Part shown: piece by piece, positions 44,294 through 52,715 of the stretch | Layout of the letters: each line of letters opens with the position of its first letter | Position numbering within the stretch: position 1 is the stretch's first letter | NCBI RefSeq assembly: GCF_002023715.1 | Contig: NZ_MAHX01000006.1 | Coordinates: 1 to 64,000 of the forward strand | Source of the DNA: Elizabethkingia occulta | Lineage (GTDB): Bacteria > Bacteroidota > Bacteroidia > Flavobacteriales > Weeksellaceae | Direction of reading: 5' to 3' | DNA length: 64,000 nt | The notes under the pieces: model-generated | What the model saw: the letters and a program-made list of their open reading frames with translations, nothing else | What the model was told of the DNA's origin: nothing | Database searches by the model: none | Translations under genes and position numbers: made by a program

Positions 44294-45609
44294 TTTCTCT
44301 TGAGTATTCTGTTTATTTTTCCGCCTTCACATTTTGGAAGAGAATCCTGAGCATGGATTTTTACTTTTGTGGTAATCCCCACTCTTCTTTTTATTTCACC
44401 TTCCACACTTTCAGCAAAATTGTGGATAAAGTTGGTATAGTCGTTACTGTTTATTTCAAATTGTTGTGCCCTGATCATTTCATTATTTATTTCTACATCT
44501 ACTTCAAGGGCTACACACATATGTTCTTTTTCAATAGGTGTAAGATAATAATTGGGAACAACTCCCTTGATACCAGAAAATGCATCTTCTATCTGGCTTG
44601 GATATACATTCACACCTCTTACAATCAGCATATCATCGGCCCTTCCTACTATAGGTTTCATCTTCACCATTGTCCGTTTTGCATTGGTATCGTAATAAAG
44701 ATTTGTAATATCGTTGGTCCAGTAGCGCAAAAGCGGCATTGCTTTTTTGGTTAAAGTCGTAATGACCAAAACTCCCTCTTCACCGTACGGAACAGGCAGC
44801 TTCGTTACAGGATCCAATATTTCGGGATAAAAATGATCTTCCCAGATATAAGAGCCTCCTTTTTCCTCCCAATCTTCCATAGAAACTCCGGGACCTATAA
44901 TTTCGCTTAACCCATAAATATTAGTTGCGTGGAGACCCAGCCTTTTTTCAATATGACCTCTGATAATTTCTGTCCAGGGTTCGGAGCCCAGTACAGCATA
45001 CTTCAAGCTTATATCTTCTGCAGGAATTCCTCTGTTAGCTAATTCATCTGCAATTGTAAGCGCGTAAGATGGTGAACAGCAAATAACTTCAGGCTTAAAA
45101 TCCATAATCAGATCCACCTGTCTTACTGTCATTCCGCCTGAAATAGGAAGAACACTCATTCCCAGTTTTTCGGCACCATAATGCAGTCCTAAACCTCCAG
45201 TAAAAATTCCGTAACCGTAGGCATTATGCAGCAGCATTCCCCGCTGTGCTCCCGCAGCATTCAGAGATCTGGCAACTACCTCACTAAAAAGATCCACATC
45301 TTCTTTTGTGTAGCCTACAACAGTTGGCTTGCCTGTTGTTCCACTTGAGCAATGAATCCTCTGTAATTGGCTTTTGGGAACAGTAAATAATCCGAATGGA
45401 TAGCTATCTCTTAAATCTTGTTTATAAGTTATAGGAAGTTTTGAAATATCTTCAATTGACTTTATATCCTGAGACGCCAGGCCGGATTCATTAAATTTTC
45501 GTTTATAAAACTCCGATTTCTCATCCAGGTAAGCAACCAGATTCTTCAGCCTTTCTGACTGAAGTTTCCGCAACTGATCTAATTCTAAATGTTCAACTGA
45601 AAAATACAT
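44290..45609 (-). CDS. paaK: Phenylacetate-CoA ligase PaaK
   Basis: Activates phenylacetate to phenylacetyl-CoA. The AMP/ATP motif is CSSGTTGKPTVVGYT (about residues 89-103). The A8-like region DDMLIVRGVNVYPSQIE is near 313-329, and the C-terminal lysine is in LPKCEGGKINRI. The length of 439 aa is typical. It is the first gene of the cluster, right behind the operator and promoter at 45615-45664, so it is under direct control of the TetR protein. Confidence 0.95.
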   Translation of the reverse strand: MYFSVEHLELDQLRKLQSERLKNLVAYLDEKSEFYKRKFNESGLASQDIKSIEDISKLPITYKQDLRDSYPFGLFTVPKSQLQRIHCSSGTTGKPTVVGYTKEDVDLFSEVVARSLNAAGAQRGMLLHNAYGYGIFTGGLGLHYGAEKLGMSVLPISGGMTVRQVDLIMDFKPEVICCSPSYALTIADELANRGIPAEDISLKYAVLGSEPWTEIIRGHIEKRLGLHATNIYGLSEIIGPGVSMEDWEEKGGSYIWEDHFYPEILDPVTKLPVPYGEEGVLVITTLTKKAMPLLRYWTNDITNLYYDTNAKRTMVKMKPIVGRADDMLIVRGVNVYPSQIEDAFSGIKGVVPNYYLTPIEKEHMCVALEVDVEINNEMIRAQQFEINSNDYTNFIHNFAESVEGEIKRRVGITTKVKIHAQDSLPKCEGGKINRILKRK

Positions 45610-45614
45610 AATCT

Positions 45615-45632
45615 AACTAACATTCGTTAGTT
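45615..45632. promoter_or_regulatory. TetR-type operator of the paa cluster
   Basis: A perfect palindrome aactaac-attc-gttagtt with 7-bp arms lies directly downstream of the -7 box and only 5 bases before the paaK start codon. A bound repressor would block transcription start. Related half-sites (actaactaac) lie at 46282-46291 just upstream of the tetR gene, which suggests autoregulation. Confidence 0.75.
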
Positions 45633-45633
45633 G

Positions 45634-45664
45634 TAAAAATAAAAAGAATTTTCATTCTGGCAAA
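45634..45664 (-). promoter_or_regulatory. Promoter of the paa cluster
   Basis: On the minus strand TTTG (45661-45664), 19 bases, then TATTTTTA (45634-45641). Seven of eight bases in the -7 box match TAnnTTTG. It abuts the operator, so start-site occlusion by the regulator is plausible. Confidence 0.7.
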
Positions 45665-45680
45665 TTTTTTATGACTTCCA

Positions 45681-46259
45681 TCATGTTTTTAAATTCCCCA
45701 GAAGGCCATAAAGTATTTTATCCCTGATTTCATCGGTAATTTCGTATGTAGATTCTATATTTTTTTTGAACCAGAAATAGGAATTATTCAGTGTATGAAG
45801 AATGAATTTAGCGGTAAATGTCGGAGATTTAAGCTCCCAATTTTCTTCCTGATAAATTTCCAATATAAGTTGTTCCACTTCTCTTTGGTACTGCTTCCGA
45901 AGTTCTACAAACTCAGAAAGCCTCTCTTCCAAATGCTTCCACTCGTTAGAATAAATGTGGGTAACATCCGGATTTTCAAGGACAGTGGAAATATGTTTTT
46001 CAATAAATAGATTCAAACGTTCTTTAGCCGGAAGTTTTGCATTCTTTACTTCATTTAGCCCTTCGAAAAATCTTCCTGCAATGCTAAAGCATATCCATTC
46101 CAGTAATTCATCTTTTGAACGAATATGTGCGTAAAGTGAGGCTGCCTTTATATTCAGCCTGGCAGCCAGATCACGCATAGATGCGCCAACATAACCTTTT
46201 TCTTTAAAAAGTTCTATGGCTACTTCCAGTATTTCAATTTGCTTTTTTTTCAGCTGCAT
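45681..46259 (-). CDS. TetR-family regulator, probable PaaR-type repressor
   Basis: A 192-aa regulator. The HTH is in the first 45 residues (ASMRDLAARLNIKAASLYAHI). The C-terminal helical ligand domain is unassigned, but gene context (next to paaK) suggests phenylacetyl-CoA as the effector. An operator palindrome lies between this gene and paaK, and half-sites lie in front of the gene itself. It is co-directional with the ABC genes upstream and could be transcribed with them. Confidence 0.85.
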   Translation of the reverse strand: MQLKKKQIEILEVAIELFKEKGYVGASMRDLAARLNIKAASLYAHIRSKDELLEWICFSIAGRFFEGLNEVKNAKLPAKERLNLFIEKHISTVLENPDVTHIYSNEWKHLEERLSEFVELRKQYQREVEQLILEIYQEENWELKSPTFTAKFILHTLNNSYFWFKKNIESTYEITDEIRDKILYGLLGNLKT

Positions 46260-46290
46260 TGATTAGTTTTTTTGCAAAAATACTAACTAA

Positions 46291-47691
46291 CTATTGTTCG
46301 GGCAATGCTCTCCACCTTTTTATATATTTCGAAAGGAAGAAAAAGGAGATTACAACCGATATAAAATTATAACCAAACATTGCTGTTTTATCTATTTCAA
46401 ACCAATCTTTCTGATCTGCTAAAAAGCAAAAAGCCGGAACAAACCACATAAAAGTAAATAAGAACATGCAAACAAATATCCCTGAATTTGCTTTCACTTT
46501 ACTATTAACAAATACTGAGCACAGATAGGCAACAATAACTCCAAAAGTGAGCAGCATCATGATCATATAAGTCTCCCCTCCTGTAACAGCATTAAAGAGT
46601 CCGAAAACAATATTCAATATTCCCAAAGAGACTAATGCTATAAGCCAGCTTCTTCCTGATGTAGTTCTGAAAGCAAAAATCAGAAATGATAATACGAGCG
46701 AAAAATAGAAAATAAAAATAGCCAACTCTTTTTCTATAATAGGTCTGCTGTGCGCCTCTTTTAAAGTTGCAAAGTTACTTTTCAGTAAAGCCTGCTCAAC
46801 ATAAAAATTAGAATAGCTCTTCTCTCCGGTGGCATTTCTTACTGCAGCATCCGTATCTCTCGGATACATCGGGTTGATGAGCTGATATTCCATATAACCA
46901 GTTTCCGGATGATAGTTGAGAGCAAGTAAGCGTTCCGGTGTAAGATTTGTTTTTAGCTTCACCGATTTTACCAATGCAAAATAATTCTGAAACTTCTTTT
47001 TGATCTCCGCTTCATCTCTGTCTGCCAGTATTTTTTTCATAATGGCATCATTTGGTTCCGGATTTATGGATGTAAACTTATCGTAATATCTATCCTGAAC
47101 TTCTCTGTTGATTAATGCATTTTTGTGATATTTCTTCCCCAGAATGGTAACTGAATCTTTATAGAAGTAACCATTTTCTTTAATACGGGTACCATCTTTT
47201 TGCAAACCCATTTGTAATGAATCCAATTCTCCTTCAGCAAATGGAGCATCGATAAAATAATCCATCTGAGTAATCAGATTTCCTTTTGTAACAATATCCT
47301 GATAGCTATAATAAGATCTCTGATGGGTTACTTTTCCCCATTGGAAAAAGAAATAAAAAGAAGAAAGTGATAAGACAATAATGTAGGTGTGAATCCATTC
47401 GTAGAATAAGGCATTATTACTCTTTGGATAAAAAGCCTTAAAACTATTATTTCTAAAATAGAATACCAGCCATACAATAAGTGCCAGAATGGAAATAATT
47501 ACAGAAAAAGTAAAAAATGTTACATCATCATTATATTGATAGATTTCCGTAAAATCTACAGTTCCGGTTGTATAACCTAATAAGAAATAAATAGCATTGA
47601 TTACAACGCCCAATATAAGCATCGGAATTAATTTCGTGTTCCACAATAATGGATATTTTAATAACAGTTTTGTTTGTATTCTATCTAGCAT
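46291..47691 (-). CDS. ABC-transporter membrane protein of unknown type
   Basis: A 466-aa polytopic protein with about eight predicted membrane helices in two groups: residues about 20-110 and 325-460. A large extracytoplasmic domain of about 200 residues lies between them. It is placed 5 bases after an ATP-binding subunit, so it forms an ABC-2-like export or extrusion system. No family is recognised from sequence. Substrate unknown. Confidence 0.7.
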   Translation of the reverse strand: MLDRIQTKLLLKYPLLWNTKLIPMLILGVVINAIYFLLGYTTGTVDFTEIYQYNDDVTFFTFSVIISILALIVWLVFYFRNNSFKAFYPKSNNALFYEWIHTYIIVLSLSSFYFFFQWGKVTHQRSYYSYQDIVTKGNLITQMDYFIDAPFAEGELDSLQMGLQKDGTRIKENGYFYKDSVTILGKKYHKNALINREVQDRYYDKFTSINPEPNDAIMKKILADRDEAEIKKKFQNYFALVKSVKLKTNLTPERLLALNYHPETGYMEYQLINPMYPRDTDAAVRNATGEKSYSNFYVEQALLKSNFATLKEAHSRPIIEKELAIFIFYFSLVLSFLIFAFRTTSGRSWLIALVSLGILNIVFGLFNAVTGGETYMIMMLLTFGVIVAYLCSVFVNSKVKANSGIFVCMFLFTFMWFVPAFCFLADQKDWFEIDKTAMFGYNFISVVISFFFLSKYIKRWRALPEQ

Positions 47692-47696
47692 GGCTT

Positions 47697-48839
47697 TTAT
47701 TTAATGAAGAAACGACGTGTTGAATGAGTGATATTACGGAAGTATACCAACTGAATATTTTCTTTAAGAACAGTTTCCAGGAAAGTTTGTACCGTAGTAT
47801 GCATTGGAAAATGTGCTACAAAGGTTCCTCCGTTTTGTTCGAGAGATACCAAAGAGATGGAAGACAACTTTTCTTTCAGATTACTCAATGTATCATCAGT
47901 TTCAAATTCAACAATGAACTGTACCTCTTCAGCTTCCTGAGATTTCAGATTTCTTTGAGATCCATTTTTAAGGAAAACAACCTGCTGGGAAGTCTTTTCA
48001 ACTTCATACAATTGCTGAGAACTCAGTACTATTGCAATAGGGCGGTAGGGTGAGCCCGCAATATTTCGGAAATCATCCAGAATAGTTTGCTGTGCAAGAA
48101 TATCAAGATTAGCCAATGGTTCATCTATTAACAGAATTTTAGGCTTCCTCAACAGCATTCTTGCCAATTCAAATCTCATTTTATAGCCAGAAGAAAGGCT
48201 GTTCCATGAATGTTTACGAAAGGGGCGAAGTCCTAATCTTGTAATAACAAGATCTACTACAGCTTTGTTTTCTTCAGGCTTATAACCATAACTGGCCGCT
48301 GTAAAAACAAGATTTTCATACATACTTCCTCTCCATGTATCTGTTCTCTGTGGAATATAAACCAGCTTTGTCCTCAGGTCATATTCATCTTTACAGGAAA
48401 AACTATATTTAATACTTCCCGAAGTAGGCTTCAGATCTCCACATAGACTTCTTAGTAATGTTGTTTTACCATTTCCGTTTTCTCCAACAAGCCCTATAAT
48501 TTCTCCGGACTTTACTTCCAGATCAATAGGGCCAAGTGTAAATCCCGCTCCATATTTCTTAGTAAGGCCTTTCACAGAAATTACGGCTTGAGGTTCTGCA
48601 ATTGATTTTCCGGATAATTCTTCATGAAGTTTCTCCAACAAAGCATTTAGCTTTCCTATAACAGTATCTTCAGAAGGTTTTGTATCCAACCAGTCTAAGA
48701 AATCATTTGTTTCTTTATAGAACTGAAGATTCTCAGTATCCAGGGTAATATCAATAATTCTTTTTACTGCCCTATCCAGATCTTTAAAAAGAATTAATTC
48801 GTGTATTTCTTCAAAAACTAAGTTTTGTATTCTCATCAT
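47697..48839 (-). CDS. ABC transporter ATP-binding protein with a helical N-terminal extension
   Basis: A 380-aa ATPase. The first 100 residues form a helical extension (NLVFEEIHELILFKDLDRAV onward) before the ABC core. Walker A is GLVGENGNGKTTLLRS (about 129-144). The signature is LSSGYKMRFELARMLL (a variant of LSGGQ), and Walker B is ILLIDEPLANLD. A 100-residue C-terminal domain follows. It pairs with the membrane protein downstream, 5 bases away. The extended N-terminus is unusual for a simple exporter ATPase. Confidence 0.85.
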   Translation of the reverse strand: MMRIQNLVFEEIHELILFKDLDRAVKRIIDITLDTENLQFYKETNDFLDWLDTKPSEDTVIGKLNALLEKLHEELSGKSIAEPQAVISVKGLTKKYGAGFTLGPIDLEVKSGEIIGLVGENGNGKTTLLRSLCGDLKPTSGSIKYSFSCKDEYDLRTKLVYIPQRTDTWRGSMYENLVFTAASYGYKPEENKAVVDLVITRLGLRPFRKHSWNSLSSGYKMRFELARMLLRKPKILLIDEPLANLDILAQQTILDDFRNIAGSPYRPIAIVLSSQQLYEVEKTSQQVVFLKNGSQRNLKSQEAEEVQFIVEFETDDTLSNLKEKLSSISLVSLEQNGGTFVAHFPMHTTVQTFLETVLKENIQLVYFRNITHSTRRFFIK

Positions 48840-49143
48840 TTTTATTTCTGTGGTGTAAATAACAAATTTTATGGCATATAATAAAATTAATTTCTTCTCT
48901 AATTCGGAAAATTTGGCTCAAAATTAACATTTTCGAAATTTAGAACCGGAAAATTTGTCCTAATTTTATGAATAAATCAAAATAGAACACATTTTGAGTA
49001 CAAAACACCAGAATTAAATGATTAAACCGAAATCTGAGATTTGGTATAATACGCATCAAAACTCAAGCACTTGCTGAGGCGATCCGGGAGAGCCAAATCT
49101 CAAGTTTCAAACCCAAAAGAATAAATTACAAAAAATATCAAAT
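48840..49143. other. Divergent spacer between the ABC operon and clpB
   Basis: 304 bases with no ORF. It contains a direct repeat cggaaaatttg at 48905-48915 and 48947-48957, 42 bases apart (four helical turns), and a long hairpin at 49036-49101 in the clpB leader. Promoters for both directions must lie here, but only partial TAnnTTTG matches (for example taatttta) were seen. Confidence 0.6.
49036..49101 (+). promoter_or_regulatory. Structured 5' leader of clpB
   Basis: A perfect 9-bp stem gagatttgg/ccaaatctc (49036-49044 with 49093-49101) closes a loop that has an inner hairpin near ctcaagcacttgctgag and a GC-rich ggcgatccgggagagcc segment, contrasting with the A/T-rich surroundings. It ends 42 bases before the clpB ATG. 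A regulatory RNA element is possible; no known riboswitch class fits what I can recall. Confidence 0.45.
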
Positions 49144-51738
49144 ATGAACTTAAACCAATATACCGTAAAATCACAAGAAGCCATTCAGGCTGCACAACAA
49201 ACAGCTTTGGAATTTGGCAACCAGAGTATTGAACCTCAACATTTACTTGAAGGAATTTTTCAGGTAGATGAAAATATATCACCTTTCCTTTTAAAAAAAT
49301 CTGAAGCAGATGCTGCTTTAGTAAGGGAGAGAAACCGTGAAAGCATAGAAAGTCTTCCTAAAGTTCAGGGCGGAAATATTTATCTTTCTCAGAATGCAAA
49401 TAAGGTATTGCTGGATGCTCCTAATATAGCAAAGAAAATGGGAGACGAATTCGTAACCATTGAGCACCTTTGGTTAGCATTAATCGAAACTAACTCACCC
49501 GTTTCTCAAATGTTGAAAGATATGGGTATTACCCGCAAACTATTGGAAGGAGCAATTAATGAACTTAGAAAAGGAAGCAAAGCCACATCTGCAAGTTCAG
49601 AAGAAACCTATCAATCGCTAAACAAATACGCTAAGAATTTCAATGAATTAGCTGCTGAAGGTAAATTAGATCCGGTTATCGGACGTGATGAAGAAATCAG
49701 GAGAGTTCTTCAGATCTTATCCAGAAGAACCAAAAATAATCCTATTCTGATTGGAGAACCAGGTGTTGGTAAAACAGCAATTGCTGAAGGTATAGCACAC
49801 AGAATAATCTCCGGAGATGTACCGGAAAACCTGATGGATAAGACTTTATATTCATTGGATATGGGTGCATTAATCGCCGGAGCAAAATACAAAGGTGAAT
49901 TTGAAGAGCGTCTGAAGTCTGTTGTAAATGAGGTTATAAAATCTGACGGGCAAATCATCCTTTTCATTGATGAGATCCATACCCTTGTAGGAGCTGGAGG
50001 CGGAGAAGGTGCAATGGATGCTGCTAATATCCTAAAGCCTGCATTGGCAAGAGGAGAACTTAGAGCTATAGGCGCAACTACACTGAGTGAATATCAGAAA
50101 TACTTCGAAAAAGATAAAGCTTTGGAGCGTCGTTTCCAGAAAGTTATGGTGGAAGAACCGGACACTGAATCTGCAATTTCTATCCTTCGTGGTATTAAAG
50201 ACAAATATGAAGCCCATCACAAGGTGAGAATAAAAGATGAAGCTATTATTGCTGCTGTAGAAATGTCTCAAAGATATATCTCTGATCGTTTCTTACCGGA
50301 TAAAGCTATTGACCTTATTGACGAAGCATCTGCAAAATTAAGAATGGAAATCAATTCCAAGCCGGAAGAATTGGATGTTCTGGACCGGAAAATAATGCAG
50401 ATGGAAATTGAATTGGCTGCTATTTCCAGAGAAGGAAATCAGATAAAAATAGATCATCTGAAAGAAGATTTGGCCAGAATAAATGAAGAGCGTAATACTA
50501 TAAATGCCAAGTGGCTAAAAGAAAAACAAAAATCTGAGGATTTAACTCAGATCAAAAAAGATATTGAGTCATTGAAATTAGAAGCTGAAAGAGCTTCCAG
50601 AACAGGTGACTATGCAAAAGTAGCTGAAATCCAATATGGAAAACTTCGCGAAAAAGAAGAAGAGCTAAGCAAAATAGAACTCGAAATGCAAAACCACCAG
50701 AACGAACTGATAAAAGAGGAAGTTACTGCAGAAAATATTTCGGAAGTTATTGCTAAATGGACAGGTATACCAGTAACTAAGCTGATCCAGTCTGAAAGAG
50801 AAAAGTTACTTCACTTAGAAGATGAACTTCATAAAAGAGTTGTCGGACAGGAAGAGGCTATCCAGGCAGTATCGGATGCTATCAGAAGAAATCGTGCCGG
50901 GCTGAGTGACGAGAAAAAACCTATTGGCTCATTCTTATTCCTGGGAACTACAGGTGTGGGTAAAACAGAGCTGGCAAAAGCTCTGGCAGAATTCCTTTTT
51001 GATGATGAAAACAATATGACCAGAATCGATATGAGTGAATATCAGGAACGTCATAGTGTTTCCAGATTAGTTGGTGCTCCTCCGGGATATGTAGGTTATG
51101 ACGAAGGTGGACAATTGACGGAAGCTGTAAGAAGAAGGCCTTATTCTGTTGTTCTTCTGGATGAAATTGAAAAAGCTCACCCGGATGTGTTTAATACTTT
51201 ACTACAGGTATTGGATGATGGGCGCTTAACAGATAACAAGGGGCGTGTGGTAAATTTCAAAAACTCAATTATCATAATGACTTCTAACCTTGGATCTCAT
51301 CTGATACAGGAAAATTTCGAAAACCTTACTGATGAAAATCACGAAGAGGTAATTGAGAAAACAAAAGATGAAGTTTTTGATCTTCTAAAACAAAGTCTTC
51401 GTCCGGAATTCCTGAACAGAATTGATGAAGTAGTATTATTCCAGCCTTTAAGTAAAAAAGAGATCGGAAAAATTGTACAATATCAGTTAAGAGGATTCAA
51501 TGAGATGTTAGCAAAACGTAATATCATTATGACAGCTACTCAGGATGCAATCGATTATCTGATGAACAAAGGTTACGATCCTGCATTCGGAGCAAGACCT
51601 CTAAAAAGGGTAATCCAACAGGAAGTACTGAATAAACTTTCCAGAGAAATTCTTGCAGGAAATGTTAATGATGGTGACAGAATTACATTAGACTACTTCG
51701 AAGAAAGTGGGTTGGTATTCAGACCAACTGACCAGTAA
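49144..51738 (+). CDS. clpB: ATP-dependent chaperone ClpB
   Basis: Hsp100 disaggregase that works with DnaK. The N-terminal domain (1-145) is followed by AAA1 with Walker [14 protein letters not shown] (about 201-213). The long coiled-coil M domain lies at about 405-525, AAA2 has Walker [14 protein letters not shown] (about 600-612), and a C-terminal domain ends the protein. The length of 864 aa matches the family, and the coiled coil separates it from ClpA/ClpC. A strong terminator follows, then a cluster of small peptide genes. Confidence 0.97.
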   Translation: MNLNQYTVKSQEAIQAAQQTALEFGNQSIEPQHLLEGIFQVDENISPFLLKKSEADAALVRERNRESIESLPKVQGGNIYLSQNANKVLLDAPNIAKKMGDEFVTIEHLWLALIETNSPVSQMLKDMGITRKLLEGAINELRKGSKATSASSEETYQSLNKYAKNFNELAAEGKLDPVIGRDEEIRRVLQILSRRTKNNPILIGEPGVGKTAIAEGIAHRIISGDVPENLMDKTLYSLDMGALIAGAKYKGEFEERLKSVVNEVIKSDGQIILFIDEIHTLVGAGGGEGAMDAANILKPALARGELRAIGATTLSEYQKYFEKDKALERRFQKVMVEEPDTESAISILRGIKDKYEAHHKVRIKDEAIIAAVEMSQRYISDRFLPDKAIDLIDEASAKLRMEINSKPEELDVLDRKIMQMEIELAAISREGNQIKIDHLKEDLARINEERNTINAKWLKEKQKSEDLTQIKKDIESLKLEAERASRTGDYAKVAEIQYGKLREKEEELSKIELEMQNHQNELIKEEVTAENISEVIAKWTGIPVTKLIQSEREKLLHLEDELHKRVVGQEEAIQAVSDAIRRNRAGLSDEKKPIGSFLFLGTTGVGKTELAKALAEFLFDDENNMTRIDMSEYQERHSVSRLVGAPPGYVGYDEGGQLTEAVRRRPYSVVLLDEIEKAHPDVFNTLLQVLDDGRLTDNKGRVVNFKNSIIIMTSNLGSHLIQENFENLTDENHEEVIEKTKDEVFDLLKQSLRPEFLNRIDEVVLFQPLSKKEIGKIVQYQLRGFNEMLAKRNIIMTATQDAIDYLMNKGYDPAFGARPLKRVIQQEVLNKLSREILAGNVNDGDRITLDYFEESGLVFRPTDQ

Positions 51739-51774
51739 AAAAACATTTTTTCATATATCATATTTTATTTATCG

Positions 51775-51812
51775 GATTACGCCGCAGGCATTGCTTGCGG
51801 CGTAATCTTTTA
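51775..51812 (+). terminator. Terminator of clpB
   Basis: A 12-bp perfect stem gattacgccgca/tgcggcgtaatc (51775-51786 with 51796-51807) followed by a TTTTAT tract on the plus strand. Confidence 0.9.
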
Positions 51813-51915
51813 TCTATTAAACACTTAACAATAAAAATATTCAATACATAAACATGATAAATATCATATTTTTACTATATTAGCATTTCATCAAATAACA
51901 ACCAAATATTTAATT

Positions 51916-52092
51916 ATGAAAAAATTAAAAAGAAATTCACTGAAAGCTATTTCAGGAGGAAAATTAGACTGCTATTGCCAAAGAGTTATTTATCAAGACG
52001 GTTCAACAAGTGGAGATTGTGCTACCGACACTTGTACACAAATAAGTATTGCATGTTTTCAACAAGAGTGTCAACCAGCTCCAATAGAATAA
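51916..52092 (+). CDS. Gly-Gly leader peptide 1, six cysteines
   Basis: A 58-aa peptide with leader MKKLKRNSLKAISGG and a mature part starting KLDCYC. The double glycine at 14-15 matches Gly-Gly leader (bacteriocin-like) precursors common in Chryseobacterium-type genomes. Cysteines are at residues 19, 21, 35, 40, 47 and 52. It is 42/58 identical to peptide 2. It is the first of four tandem genes behind the clpB terminator. No transporter, peptidase or modification gene is adjacent, so export and function are inferred only from the leader. Confidence 0.8.
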   Translation: MKKLKRNSLKAISGGKLDCYCQRVIYQDGSTSGDCATDTCTQISIACFQQECQPAPIE

Positions 52093-52109
52093 CCTAAAAT
52101 CAACCTATC

Positions 52110-52286
52110 ATGAAAAAGTTAGTAAGAAGTTCTTTAAAAACAATTTTAGGAGGCAAACTAGATTGCAGATGTGTCCGAATTATTTATCCTGACGGATCAA
52201 CAAGTGGAAATTGCGCTACTGAAACCTGTACACAGATAAGTTTTTCTTGTGCACAATCAGAATGCTGGCCAACACCTATTGAATAA
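52110..52286 (+). CDS. Gly-Gly leader peptide 2, paralogue of peptide 1
   Basis: A 58-aa peptide, leader MKKLVRSSLKTILGG, same cysteine positions (19, 21, 35, 40, 47, 52) and the same PIE end as peptide 1. The conserved core DGSTSG and CAT-x-TCTQIS is shared. The gap to peptide 1 is 17 bases. All 16 differences spare the cysteines and the GG, which suggests that the fold is under selection after a tandem duplication. Confidence 0.8.
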   Translation: MKKLVRSSLKTILGGKLDCRCVRIIYPDGSTSGNCATETCTQISFSCAQSECWPTPIE

Positions 52287-52303
52287 TCAAAAATAAACCC
52301 ATC

Positions 52304-52450
52304 ATGAAAAAATTAGTAAGAAAAAGTTTAAAGCAAATTAGTGGCGGAGCTGCTATTACAGAATGTCAGGAAGATATGTCCTGCCCTAGAGGACTATGCT
52401 GTAGTACAGGTAATATTTGCAGAGATCCAAGAAGATATATGTGCATTTAA
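52304..52450 (+). CDS. Gly-Gly leader peptide 3, knottin-like spacing
   Basis: A 48-aa peptide with leader MKKLVRKSLKQISGG. Cysteines are at 21, 27, 32, 33, 39 and 47, giving C-x5-C-x4-CC-x5-C-x7-C. This spacing falls within the inhibitor cystine knot class (C-C-CC-C-C). No homologue is recalled. The leader is almost the same as that of peptide 2, while the mature part is unrelated. It lies 17 bases after peptide 2. Confidence 0.75.
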   Translation: MKKLVRKSLKQISGGAAITECQEDMSCPRGLCCSTGNICRDPRRYMCI

Positions 52451-52460
52451 TATTTCGGAT

Positions 52461-52664
52461 ATGAAAGACAAATTATTAAATCCATTAAAAAGGAGTACAT
52501 TAAAGGAAATCATCGGAGGAAAATTAGACCCAATACCAGGCTATCCGGTATGCATGCTTATAGCAGATGATGATGGCAACATTCTAGATGATAAAGTTTG
52601 CCCAGCCAGAACCTGCTGCAACTCAAACAATGAATGTGTTCCTTTACGCTTAAATCAATGTTAA
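52461..52664 (+). CDS. Gly-Gly leader peptide 4, shares C-x4-CC-x5-C-x7-C with peptide 3
   Basis: A 67-aa peptide with a longer leader, MKDKLLNPLKRSTLKEIIGG. Cysteines are at 31, 47, 52, 53, 59 and 67. The last five follow C-x4-CC-x5-C-x7-C exactly as in peptide 3, with CPARTCC against CPRGLCC. The frame is open from 52341, but the ATG at 52461 gives a leader of the expected form and lies 10 bases after peptide 3. Confidence 0.75.
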   Translation: MKDKLLNPLKRSTLKEIIGGKLDPIPGYPVCMLIADDDGNILDDKVCPARTCCNSNNECVPLRLNQC

Positions 52665-52682
52665 ACACAAATTCTATTTTAT

Positions 52683-52715
52683 AAAAGAAACGCTGCCATT
52701 GGCAGCGTTTCTTTT
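52683..52715. terminator. Bidirectional terminator, peptide cluster / nuclease gene
   Basis: A 15-bp perfect stem aaaagaaacgctgcc/ggcagcgtttctttt (52683-52697 with 52701-52715) with a 3-base loop. It ends the peptide transcript and the opposing endonuclease-family gene. Confidence 0.9.

Noticed and set aside
46291-48839. ABC pair as the exporter of the Gly-Gly peptides
   Set aside because: The ATPase has no C39 peptidase domain and the genes are 3 kb away on the other strand; no link can be supported.
52341-52664. 107-codon ORF starting at 52341 at the end of the peptide cluster
   Set aside because: The first 40 codons overlap peptide 3 in another frame; the ATG at 52461 gives a proper Gly-Gly leader.
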